Shown: piece after piece, positions 10,247 to 21,071 of the stretch
How the letters are laid out: each line of letters starts with the position of its first letter
How positions within the stretch are numbered: position 1 is the stretch's first letter
DNA from: Polytrichum commune
Lineage: Eukaryota; Streptophyta; Polytrichopsida; Polytrichales; Polytrichaceae
Direction: 5' to 3'
Assembly: GCA_950295325.1 (NCBI GenBank)
Contig: OX485807.1
Location: forward strand, 46,052,796 to 46,116,795
DNA: 64,000 nt
Position numbers and translations under genes: made by a program
Notes under the pieces: model-generated
The model's database searches: none
Seen by the model: the letters and a program-made list of their open reading frames with translations, nothing else
Told to the model about the DNA's origin: nothing

Positions 10247-11750
10247 CATTGCGAATATATGTTCTATGCAATAAAGTTTTTTTCCCCTATTTTCCATTGA
10301 TGGTCCATTGTGGCAAAGGTTTTATTCAACATATCATTAATTCACAATAATCAAACCTTTTTTTTTTTTTTTTGATTTCTTTTTGTTTTTCATTTCGTAT
10401 GTTCTAGAATGCCTTTTGTCTTCAGTCACAAAAATTCATGGGGTTGAAATTCTAATAGATTCTAATGTGTAGCACCGCTAGTTCAAACCATGTGATGTAA
10501 GACTGCAGGGATTGTTTATGTGTAATGAGATTTTATGCGACCTCCTTTAAGTATGAGAAAGATTGATTTTATTATTATGTCAATGTAGTTAAACTTGTCA
10601 TATGCATTTTTAATATGATTATAAGAATTATATTTATATCTCAAGTGGTAACACCTGAGCTTAAAGAAGAAAGACCCAAGAACATGCATTTTCTACATTA
10701 ATAATCACTACTAAGTTCGTAAATGGTGTAGTTAACTTGTTTTCATGATCAATTTTGAATGTGACTACTCTCTTCTAGCACATATTCCTTCAGTTGGTTG
10801 CTTCCATTTAGCCGTCTTGAAATTCTATTTGCTTCTTATGTGAAGCAACAACAATTCAATCCACTTGATGGAAGAATGTAGGGGTCGTTTCTTCGTTATG
10901 AGATTTTATGCCACCCCCTCATTTGTTTGTAAATGGTGCAGTAAACCTATTTTCATGAATTAATCATGAATGTATCTTTTGTCTTACATCATTTGGGTTG
11001 TGTGTATGACTATAGTCGTTCCACCATTCTCTTGTTTTTTTGTGAAGCGACTCCACTTCCATTCACAAGCCTTTCAATAACTCACCATCATGAGGAGTTG
11101 GTGTTTTAGGGTTGGTTCACTCGGGGTCTCAAGTCCTAAGTCCCAACTCACTAGAGGTCAATCCCTGCAATCTAGTTGTTGAGAGCATGGGACTTGGGAC
11201 TTACCACTTCACACGGGGTTCCAAGTCCTAACTCCCAAGTATGACATGGATGCCTACATGGCAACACTTTTTGGAGGTGAGACTTGGGACTTCTATTGAG
11301 AGTTGGGTCGAGCAAAAAGTTGGACCCAACCCTCAACACAAGTCCCGTCAATATTTTGCATAAAATAACCAAGATCCGCCTTTAATGATAATTAAGCATA
11401 CTTTAATGGTTTCTTGTCTCCATGTTGGCACTTGCTGACAAGAGTGTGACTTGGCGCTTGGGACCCCATGTGAACTGGCCCTTAATGAATAATTTATGAT
11501 GTGCTTGTTGTCTTCAATCACAAAATCCTTTGGCCATTAGCATCCTTGTGGCTGCGATTCTTAGATTAGTTTCTTATGGGAAGCAACAACATTTCATACA
11601 TGAAAGTTGGTTCTTAATCATACCTATATATATACATTGTTCAAATTATTCTAAATTTGAAACTAGGTCTATTCACCCTAACATTCATGTTTATCAAAAT
11701 ATTGTACATTCCTATACCAATACCAATCCTCACATACATGCATGAATAAT
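10247..11750. repeat. Degenerate repeat-rich spacer
   Basis: Phrases recur in loose order: GAGATTTTATGC at about 10527 and 10899, GTAAATGGTG(T/C)AGT at about 10717 and 10929, and GAAGCAACAACA at about 10845 and 11580. They suggest two or three old copies of a unit now heavily diverged. A 19-base T run lies near 10358. No gene is visible. Confidence 0.4.
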
Positions 11751-12540
11751 TTTCGTTCTTTGGTGATTATAGCTATATCAAGTGAATTTAACATGTACTC
11801 AATCCCTACATTGTAATTGCTTTCTTTTATTTCATTTACATTCATTAAAATTAGGTAGAAAATCGTGAGCCTTCCCCTCCCACCAACGTAGGGCCCCTGG
11901 CCCTAGTGGCTCGTTTGTAAGGGAGATGAAACCATGGGTTTGGTCACAAACCTAGAGTTTATGAGGATTAACACAAAGTCACCCAAGTTTCTTAACACTT
12001 ACATTACCCTACACAAAGAGTGGTGTCAGGTTTTTAACAACCAACTTTTTAGCTTGTCCTACTAGGATGGGTGGGCCAAGCCAGCCTTACATAGGTTGAT
12101 CTGGGATTTAGGACAACGGGTCCCATTCACACACCCTGTTTTAGATCTCAAAATTCTTTCAAAATTCGAGAGATAAAAAAAAAAGGTCTCAAAAGTTTCA
12201 CCCAACTTTCAAAATAGGCTCTGATGTATGACATGGTAACAAGCTCTTAATAGATAGTCTTCTCAAAGAAGGATCAATCCCACAGTCCCATCCCTCTTTG
12301 AGGAACTTAACGGATAACTCTATTCTTGTTAAAATATTACTAATTTACGAATGACATACAATCGTTTGAAATTAGGAGTCCCATTTGGGAATGTTTAGGC
12401 CAAAAGGGGAAAGCACTCATGAAAAAAGGAAACTTTTGCACAACAAACAACCTTTTGCAAGCCCCCATCACATGGCCGGATCATGACCATACAAAAGAAC
12501 AAAAGCACTTAAAACAAACAACGGCTACACTTACACCTTC
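11751..12540. other. Gene-free stretch
   Basis: AT-rich sequence with no open frame above background, no RNA gene and no inverted repeat that I could identify. Confidence 0.4.
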
Positions 12541-12542
12541 TA

Positions 12543-12991
12543 CAGTCTACCCTCTATAAATGTTAAGCCTCGGGAGTGGATCAAAGTTAACATTTATAGA
12601 GGTGTTAACAATTAACAATTATAAAATTACTTTTTTGAGCAATATACAAATCTTAACATTTATAAATATAAGCAATTGTGAAGAGTCCTTGTGAGAGAAT
12701 ACCATTCATAAAATTGCAAACCCAATCAAAACTTTATTCAATATCAAGTTTACAAATCACGGGTGAGAGAGAGAGAGGAATGTAACTGGATGTGTAGTTT
12801 TTATCATCCATATTATAGTTGTATTTCATTCGTTAACATTTATAGAGTCAAATTTACAAAGAAGGGAGTACCATTTTGTTAACAGTTAACACGTTTAAAA
12901 TTTATAGTGTGCAATATGTGGGGAGTAGAAGAAAGTTAACATTTAGAGAAGGTTAACACTTATAGGTGTAACATTTATAGAGGGTGGACTG
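12543..12991. mobile_element. pogo/Tc1-mariner-like MITE, 449 bp
   Basis: The left end CAGTCTACCCTCTATAAATG is matched inverted at the right end with one mismatch in about 23 bp. TA lies directly outside both ends (12541-12542, 12992-12993). CAGT at the terminus and the TA duplication are typical of pogo-type members of Tc1/mariner. AACATTTATAGAG-like subrepeats recur inside. It has no coding capacity. Confidence 0.88.
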
Positions 12992-13747
12992 TACTTAGAT
13001 AACGTCTTTTGACACCTCTAGGTGCTTTTGGACTAAGGCTTAGAATGATCATTGCTTTGTGGATGGACACGAGGCTTAGGCCACATGTCCTTAGTTTTTT
13101 TTTGTTTCAATTTTAAAACATCATCCATCTTTATTGGTTGTCAGCAAATTCTCCTTAACACGTATATGTCTAAGACCTTCCAAAAGCACATTGAATGATA
13201 AGTCTAGTAAGTGCGGGTTATCATTTGGTGTTACATGTTGCTATATTTTTTTAACCGAGATTGTCATCTTTCATTCATACAGGAAAAACAACTACACTAA
13301 AGTTTGTATTTAGTGTCATCACTTCTATTTGTCTTGCTCAATACTATTTGTAAATTGCCCGTGTAGTGTCACCAACACTAATTGCAAACCTAAAAGTATT
13401 TGTCATCCCTTGCGAAAAAACAAATGGGCATTATAGATTTATTGTCACTTACTAATTGATTTTTCATCCAAATTTCAATCATCCATGGCAATATATTTTA
13501 TTACAAGATTGTTAGGATGCAAAACATATCAAACTTCCGTTTGTATAATTGACATTTGGATGAACTTAAGGTAAGTTGGGATGGTAATACTTGTAAATCT
13601 ATTCATAAGAAGTGTCACTAGGAAAGTTACAATAGTGACATAAAATACCATATGACATAAAAAAAAAAAGAATAGTATGTGTAGTTTGTATGTCAAGAGT
13701 ATGAAATAATTTACTTGGTAAATTTTATTAAAATAATTATTTAATTT

Positions 13748-14534
13748 AGGAATAAATTATGGTGTTGCTTTATTTTCAAGTTGGTCTAAGTCTACATTTA
13801 ATCTCGAAATGGACATTGGGAGATTATGAAGGCCTTCAAGATTATTGTCTCCTTTCAAAGGTGAACACCTTGAATGAGCATGGACAAGCTGGTCAACACA
13901 TGTCTCCCCCAAGGGCAAGTCCCTACGTTTCCACATGGTTGGTTGAAAATAAATGGTGCACTCGGATACTCCCACTATGACTGGTTGGATCATATGTGGT
14001 AGGGTGAACTAGGAATCAACACTACAAGAGGAAAATGGGGGTCAAATAGGCATCGGAGGGGCCTCAACTAGTGGATGAAAATGAAGCGTTTCTTACTAAT
14101 TTGATTATCACCCATGGGCCCAGGCAACCAAGAATCTCTCATGAGTAAATCTCATTAGAGCATGAAATCGAAAGATCGGACCTTAAGATAGGCATTCTAG
14201 ACTATTAGGAAGAGTAGGTTCTCCCTGTTCATTGGTTTGGCTAGGCATGCCGTATATTTGGTGTCGATTATCTGAATAATGATGATCTTGTGTCAATTTT
14301 ATGCGTAACACGTCATGTGCCACAAAAGACAAGAAAGAATTTATAGTCATGCAATTTTCTTGGGGGGAGGGGCATTTCATTGAAATTCTCCCAAACTCGA
14401 GGCATGCTACTATAACAGTTTCTCCTTTAGTGGTGCTAGAAGAGGTCACTCATTTGAGTACTGATCTAACCTTAGGCAGCTTAACCTCAAAGTTCTTACG
14501 GGATCCAGGTTAAAGCCTTTAGTTTAAGCCACCC
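13748..14534 (-). mobile_element. 5S rRNA-derived repeat, copy 2, interrupted
   Basis: The head (14534 down to 14433) and the tail (14019 down to about 13748) match copy 1 at 8606-8942. The head includes GGGTGGCTTAAACT and GGATCC, but the C-box area is more diverged (ACTCATTTGAGTACTG read on plus). The tail shares GTTGCTTTATTTTCAAG and TCTAAGTCTACAT with copy 1 and ends near ATAATTTATTCC. A 413-bp CACTA-like insertion separates the two parts inside the 5S-derived segment. The open frames at 13757-13993 are by-products of this repeat. Confidence 0.8.
14020..14432. mobile_element. CACTA-like insertion inside the 5S-derived repeat, 413 bp
   Basis: Aligning copy 2 to copy 1 shows an insertion exactly here. 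Its left end is CACTACAAGAGGAAA, close to the CACTACAAGAAA terminus of plant CACTA (En/Spm) elements. Its right end TTTCTCCTTTAGTG is an imperfect inverted match. The expected 3-bp target duplication is not clean (CAA on the left, GTG on the right), so superfamily assignment is tentative. A minus-strand frame (14183-14449) spans most of it but is unrecognised. Confidence 0.6.
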
Positions 14535-15340
14535 ATGGCCTAATAAAAAGTTGAGCAACGTGTAACTCCACATGTTAACCCACATTAATAGGACTAATTG
14601 GTGTAGTTGCAAGCGTTATTAAAGAGATTCTTTTTAGCTCAATAGGCATGTATGTATGTATGTATATTTGGAATTAAAAAATATATACACCACCTTAAGC
14701 AAGCGGATTGATATCATCTTTCAACAAATAAACAACAAATTAGTGAACCTTTAAGTGATTGTAACTCTTAATTTTTCTTGGTTACACTACGTGGTTTATG
14801 CTCGGAAAGTAGCAAGCTTGATTTACCATTATTTATATCTTCTTTATATTTTCCAGCAAGTTAAGTAACTTGGAATTCTAGCCAATTAAAGCAAATGTCA
14901 AGTTACATTATTTTATCTTGAAGTTCTAATAATTTTCTAAAAGAGGACGATTCTAAATGGACTTGGTTGGAGAACATTGATAAGGGTGAGTTTCCATGTA
15001 GGTTGTTCATTCACCATATTCTAGTGGGAATAAGGACAATTTTGTTCAAATATAGATGGAATATGATGGGGTAGGGTTTGTGTGTGCCAACTAGCTACTC
15101 TCATCTTCTCAAATTTGGCACCTCTTTCATGTTACCAAGGATGGACTTCTAGACCATTGGTTTTCAAATCTTCAATGATCAGCACTTGTAAGTTAAAAGA
15201 GTTCAGACCTTGGACAAATGATAACTATAGTTAACTAGAAAATTTTCAAACAACTATAACTATGTAACTTACTATAATTAACTATAATTAATTAATTTTC
15301 AATAAAAACTATAGTCAATTGTAGTTATTAAATATGAACG

Positions 15341-15508
15341 TTAAGCCTCGTATTCATCATCTACCTCGATGTCGTTGTTGTCTTCATCGTTGGTGTTGTA
15401 TTCCAGCATAGTTTGTCGCTTGGGAATAAAAGACTTCCATTGCGAGTTAAGCTTGACTACCTCAAATACGTCAGAATTGAGTAAATGCTTCTTCATCTTC
15501 AGGAACAT
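15341..15508 (-). pseudogene. 55-residue acidic-tailed ORF fragment
   Basis: The minus strand encodes a short frame starting MFLKMKKHLLNSDVFEVV, continuing KLNSQWKSFIPKRQTMLEY and ending in an acidic run (NDEDNNDIEVDDEYEA) before a stop. The acidic carboxyl end and coding-like composition stand out from AT-rich surroundings that repeat TAACTATAGTTAAC motifs on both sides. This may be the 3' end of a transposon ORF. I cannot name the family, and a stop lies just upstream of the frame. Confidence 0.3.
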
Positions 15509-15533
15509 GTTGACCTCAATAACACACTAGTGG

Positions 15534-15762
15534 CACTACAACACTATAAGAAAATTCCGTGAACATGTTGCACTCAACTTTAGTTACCTAGATATAACTA
15601 AAGTTAACTAGAATTTTTGGTAGACCGAATTCAAAACAACTATAATTAACCACATTTTTTTTGGCAGGTTAAATTGCGAACAACTATAGTTATGAAAGGC
15701 AACTAGTTAACTAAAAGTTGAATTAGTTGGTTAGTTGTATGAAGTTTGAAAGTGTTGTAGTG
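15534..15762. mobile_element. Small TIR element with CACTA-like ends, 229 bp
   Basis: The left end CACTACAACACTATAAG is inverted at the right end as GTGTTGTAGTG. The flanking trinucleotides TGG and GGC do not match, so a target duplication is not shown. The interior has AACTAAAGTTAACTAG-like repeats shared with the area around 15220-15320. Confidence 0.45.
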
Positions 15763-16626
15763 GGCACATGGAAGTCTAGTGGTCCATGTCCAAGGCCCTC
15801 CACATTCTAGTAGGCCAACATAATGTGGTTATTGGTGGCTTGTGCTTATCTACATGAGAACACCTCCAACCCATTATTATCTAGAATCTAGTGGACGAGC
15901 AACCTTCATGGAAACTACCCCTAATTATCCTTTCTCAAATTGCCATATGTAGTCTAGAATACTCACTTTACTATTTTTGTTGTATGTCAACTTTAAACAA
16001 ATCTCCAATTCATATTAGAGTTAATGGAAAATGGCGGGGATGTATTGGGCTCGAATTGCTTTAATAGTCCCCTGTTTGACTCTAACTAGAAAAACTTGGA
16101 GGACATCATTGAGTTTTAGATGCCAACATGTTTTATCTTAATAAAACTAAGAATCTTCTCATTTTCTTTGCCATCTACGGTGCACATGCACTTCTTTGCT
16201 CCTCTCACCAGCGAATTTTTTTTCACTTTTTACTAGGGGGTGAAATGGCTATTATAATGGTTGTTTACATTGCAGTTTCGGCTATGTGAACATGTAAGGA
16301 AATTGTAAACATTGCGATGAAATGTGTGGTAGAATGAAATTGCCGCTATCTAAAATGGACAGTAGAGAAATGCAAATGCGATACTTGTTGTGATGCCTTT
16401 TGGAAGTTTAGCTAAGTGAAAAATAAAAAATACTGCAAGGCCACTATTGGAACAAGGAAATGCAGCAGTAAATATGCGAAATTACATCCCACAAATTACG
16501 TCACAAAAAATTTAGGAGGAAACCACCTCTTTAATTACAATGGCATGCATCGCCAATAAGCCGTATTCTAAATAGTTATGAAGAAGTGGGAAAAACCCCC
16601 TAAATGTCTCATTCATTCTATGCAAA

Positions 16627-19600
16627 TCAAACACCAAGTGCATATCGGCCGCGCTTCGGCTTGCAAGCTCTCCAATCTAAAACGACATCCTTGTACGGGA
16701 ATGATGTCAATGTGTAATGTTTTTGTGCAAACATTGTTGTAGCAAGAGGTAAATGTTCAGTTAAGCGGTTGCGGAGTTTGTTCTTCAAGAAAGAAACATT
16801 GGAAAATGTTCTTTCGTCTTCTACGCTCCCAAGAACCTACAAAATGGATGCAAAGAGACAAAGTCAATAAGAAGCCAACTTGCATTCAAGAACATGAATA
16901 CAAAAAGCATGAGAAAGTTTAATGAAGTAACATATTTTCAAAATATAACCCCGTACCTGGATCATCGCAATTTCTGCGAGCTTAAAGAACTCGGGAAACA
17001 TACCCTTCAAAGGGACAGATTGTACCAAGGCACGCCATAGTTTGGTTAAGGGATAAATGTGGGTGTCCATGGCCCTCATTGCATGAGGAGAATTATTTGC
17101 CATAGCCACAGCAAACCAATGCAACTGCCGATCAAGTATCATAGCACTCAACACTGCTGGACATGTATCACAAACATTTGTAGCGCTAGAGAAATCCTTG
17201 GTGTGAGCATATGTTTGCTTCAAAGTGTTCATGTACCCTGTGAGTTTGTCCTCATGCCCTGGCTCAAGCCAAAATTGAGGATATACAATGGACAGTGCAT
17301 CATTACCTCACTAGGGGGAAACCTACTTCCCAATTCCATCACCATCATGGCTGCAGCATCTGCAATAAAAAACCAACACATTAGATCCATGCTTATGGAT
17401 GCAAAACCTTGATATAATCAAAAGATGCAAAAACATAAACAAACAAACAAAACTAAAAACAAACACATACCTGCAACCTCGACCTTCACCTCCGATATCG
17501 TTCTATCAAATAATTCTCTTGTCACAAAACTCCTCAAGTGTGTGAAATGATCACGCAATTTGCATTGAGGTGGGAACCGGCTGAAGTTGACAAATGGGCC
17601 TCAAAAACCAAGTGCTCAACACAATCATTCACATCTGGATGCCACCTTAGGCGGATGCTCTCATGCGAAAGGTCACATATCTTTTTGAAGCATGAAAATG
17701 CATCTGAAATGAATGCATTGTTTGTGCAATACAAGTCATTTACATCTGAGATACAAAGGCTCAATGCCCTTGTGAAATCACACACATATACACTGGGGGA
17801 TTGTGCAAAGACAACCAAGGCTTTCACAGCCTCTAGAAGAGGTAGCATTGCAGCCAAGGTCAGTAAAGACTTGATATTAGCCATGAGTTCATAATTTACC
17901 TTGGCTGTCGGGATTGTTGGTTTTATAAGATGATCAGAGTACATCTTCACCAAAAGGGTGCGGTACTCTGACAAAACACGTTTTAATGGATTTAACATTG
18001 AAATCCACCTTGTTTTTACATTTTGAAGAATTTTTCTGCCCTTAGACTCAAGCAATTCAGCAAGTTTTTGGAGCTCCAAATGACGTTTTGGGGACTTACT
18101 AAAATACTTGTGCAAAGCAGCTAGTAGGGTTTCAATCCTAGCCACCATCTCCAGATCTGATAGACATTGCACTGCAAGGTTGCTTCGATGTGCCACACAA
18201 TGCATGCCTTGCATATGTGGCGCATGAGAAACCTGCAGCTTGTTAGTGACACCATTCCTCTTCCCTTGCAAAACCGATGCACCATCTGCCCCAAATGCCA
18301 TGAATCGGTCTCTAATCTGATGTGGGGTTAACCCACCTTCATTAGTGAGTGCACCAAGAATCATCTTGGTTATATTATCGGCACCATCACCCTCAGTCAC
18401 ACGCTGCAAGCACAACAACATTGGCACTTTCTCCCAATCTTGAATTGTATAAACATGCATGCTAATCCAAGATTGGTTGTCCAACGTTGTGACTTCATCG
18501 CAAGTGATAGAGAAGTAAGGGGCTGTACTTACTACTTCTTTTATCCTTGTTTGCACAACGTTAAACAAACTCTCAGCCATTTCCCAACCCGACCCCTCGG
18601 TCCAATGCTTCAATGGAACGTGCACATACATTCAAGTGCCATTACTAACCAACACAATGTTTCAAAACAAAATTAATAACATAAGCAACTGAAACTGAAA
18701 AGAAATGAAGGATTCTGACCTTAGGAACGCCCAGGAATTGTAACAGCTCCTTCATGGGTGGATATTCTGTCATAGGTCTTCCAAATTGTAACAAGTGGAA
18801 GATGACTGCCATTTGTACTTCCTTGCGTTTTGGAGGAGCCCCAGCTGTAACTAGGGTTCCAATATCATTAACAGATAGTGTTGCAAATGTCCTCTCAGCA
18901 CGCTTGTAGACGGAATTCTGGTCCCAATACCATTCACCTTTCTTCACCTTCAAAGAAGGTAAGTCGCTGAGTGCTCTCTTCCATCCTCGGTGTTTTTTAA
19001 GGTTGTCATCTTTTGCATCCAGTATTTTGTCTCTGCCATTTACTTTAGAACAGATGATACATCGAACTTTGTCAAATGTACCATCCCCTTCAGGGTCCTG
19101 TTGAGAGCATGGGTATTTTGCTGCCCAATTTTCTTGAAATCTGCACCAAAACCACCTTAAACCAGTGAGAAACAAGACATCATCAAAAACATATTCTCAA
19201 AATGCCAACAAAAATCCCCATAGGAAGTGGCCCCTAAACCCATAATGTTTGGGGAGACACGTGCGTGGCGGGTTTGGGTCGGGTATAAACCCCCCCCGGT
19301 GTAGAGGAGGTGGAGCGGGGCCTTCCGGTAGAGCTCACATTTAGGCCTTCCGGCAGAGGCCACGTTTAGGCCCTTCCGGTATAGGCCAAGAATAAAAAGT
19401 TTCACAAGTTTTTCAAAAAAAAAGTGGCCTCAACCAGTATGGCCTAATCATTTTTTTCTTCTTGTGAAACTTTTTATTCTTGGCCTATACCGGAGGGGCC
19501 TAATCGTGGCCCCTGCCGGAAGGCCTAAATGTGAGCTCTACCGGAAGGCCCCGCTCCACCTCCTCTACACCGGGGGGGGGGGGGGGGTGGGGGGGGTTTA

Positions 19601-20223
19601 TACCCGACCCAAACCCGCCACGCACGTGTCTCCCCAAACATTATGGGTTTAGGGGCCACTTCCTATGCTGAGGCCCTCAAGAATGCGTACACGTCAAAAC
19701 TTGAGAAAGAAAAAAACTTGGGAAAGAGAAAATATCACACATCAATTGACATGTTAGAAATTGAAATGACACATGCTTAGAAATCGGAAATTGAGACGAC
19801 ATTTTAGAATAATCTTAGCCCTCAGCCCTCAGCCAATGCATTACTCCCCAAAAAATACAGCCATGGTTTAGGGTTTAGGAGGTACCTTCTTTTTGGAATT
19901 TTTCGCTTCTTTGTTGGAGGTTCATGTGAGGTTGGTAGCAATTGGGTGTCTGATTGCTCATGGAAGCCATCTAAGCTGTTGCTACCACCACTTGAAGGAG
20001 CATCGACAGTGAATGGGGAGCCACTGATGTCCAATGCATTAGCCTCAAATGGAGCAGGTACATGCAGTGGGGTGGGAGAAAAAATGGTTGCAGACGCGGT
20101 TGAAGAGATCTGGACAACCTCTTGCATTGCGGCAGTTGATAATTCTCCCCCAGGGGTGATCATCAACACCCTCTGCTTGAAGGAGGGACGTTTTCCAGAA
20201 CCAGATGCAGAAGCCATTGTCAT
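16627..20223 (-). pseudogene. hAT-like transposase gene (BED finger, RNase H-like core, hAT dimerisation domain), frameshifted
   Basis: I reconstruct five exons from splice sites and phase. Exon 1 (20223-19886) has a nuclear signal, PPTKKRKIPKRR. Exon 2 (19140-18720) joins in phase and has a BED-finger-like stretch (ENWAAKYP, CIIC, AKDDNLKKH). Exon 3 (about 18644-17471) holds the RNase H-like core (YFSITCDEVTTLD, FGADGASVLQGKRNG, CVAHRSNLAVQ, KTRWISM). Exon 4 (17359-16957) has SAMILDRQLHWFA. Exon 5 (16836-16627) carries the dimerisation motif VEDERTFSNVSFLKNKLRNR and a stop. Exons 4 and 5 join in frame at CAG/GT. Breaks: exon 3 shifts frame near 17540, before HLRSFVTRELFD; exon 4 shifts near 17300, apparently one base missing, between RFPPSEV and ALSIVYPQFWLEPG; the exon 3 acceptor does not fit the frame. 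Related BED/hAT proteins are often domesticated, but this copy is damaged. Tandem repeats at 20353-20480 lie just upstream. Confidence 0.82.
19219..19667. mobile_element. Foldback element in intron 1 of the hAT-like gene
   Basis: Two arms of about 195-205 bp (19219 to about 19415, about 19462 to 19667) are nearly perfect inverted copies, separated by roughly 45 bp. The outer ends read GGAAGTGGCCCCTAAACC, with TA directly outside both. The right arm has a long G run (19571-19587) and is slightly longer there. The element lies wholly within the predicted intron (19141-19885), so it need not break the mRNA. Transcribed, it would fold into a dsRNA hairpin of about 200 bp. Open frames on both strands beginning MKLFILGLYR are mirror images made by the arms. 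Confidence 0.88.
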
Positions 20224-20352
20224 GGTAGAGCAACTACCACCTACACTCACTGCAACTGCCGGAGCAGGGGATCGCAGATCCACAGGCGACCACACAAAAC
20301 CAACTCCCAGGTAGTCAGGCGATGTGAAGTGGCGCTGCGAGGCGAACACCAA

Positions 20353-20480
20353 GAGATCACACAAAACCAGATCGGGCAAAGGCGATGACGCCAATGCACA
20401 CACAACAGGCGATCACACAAAACCAGATCGGGCAAAGGCGACGCCAATGCACACACAATGCACCAATGCACACACAACAA
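20353..20480. repeat. Short tandem repeat upstream of the hAT-like gene
   Basis: Two near-identical units of about 55 bp contain GATCACACAAAACCAGATCG and CCAATGCACACACAA. Partial copies of the second block and a related GACCACACAAAACCAACTCC at about 20286 extend the array. It lies 130-260 bp upstream of the first exon and may belong to its 5' region. Confidence 0.8.
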
Positions 20481-20519
20481 TTGCACATACCACTTCGCAA
20501 AACAACAATGCACATACCT

Positions 20520-21071
20520 GTTGATTGCAGATTCCATAAATAAGATGTCGCCACTCCCAGCTCTGTAACGCCCACTCCCTATAGCCACACCCATCCTCAT
20601 CCTCATTAGTGAATGCAGTGAGAATTGTGCACAAACCCTACCTAAAAAATGCCCAGACTTCAATGTGGCTCCAAGCCTCCAACTCTGACGGCCTCAACAG
20701 AACAACTATGCACAGCATTGTCTATCAGATCTGGAGTCTGGACTCTGGAGAGAGTGGACAATGCACAAGTTCACCGCGAATGGAACCAGCGGATGAATGT
20801 GCCAGTCTGCGAAAGGGCTTCATCCATACGAACAGGCGGCCGCGAATGGCCAGGAGCGACGTGGAGAATCCGGCGACATAAGGTGGCGGAGTGGAGGGAT
20901 GGGCTGCCGATGTGTAGGGTTGGCGAGGTGACCCAACGGCGACGTGACGGAATGGGCAGGAGGTGGGGGCAGCATGGAGGAGCTTTACTGCTTCTACTCA
21001 TGGTAGATTTGGGCGATTTGGGGACACCTAGATTTGATTATTCTAATAGGGAATTTTGTGGCATCATTTAG
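20520..21071. other. GC-rich stretch upstream of the hAT-like gene
   Basis: This segment has higher G+C than the surroundings and keeps two plus-strand frames open (20609-20881, 20649-21071). The peptides are Arg/Trp-rich, overlap one another and lack recognisable domains, so I do not call a gene. It may be promoter or leader sequence of the minus-strand transposase gene. Confidence 0.3.

Noticed and set aside
19157-19652. Mirror-image frames beginning MKLFILGLYR on both strands
   Set aside because: They arise from the arms of the intronic foldback element.
20649-21071. 140-residue plus-strand gene
   Set aside because: Arg/Trp-rich translation of a GC-rich stretch, overlapping another frame, without domain or splice support.
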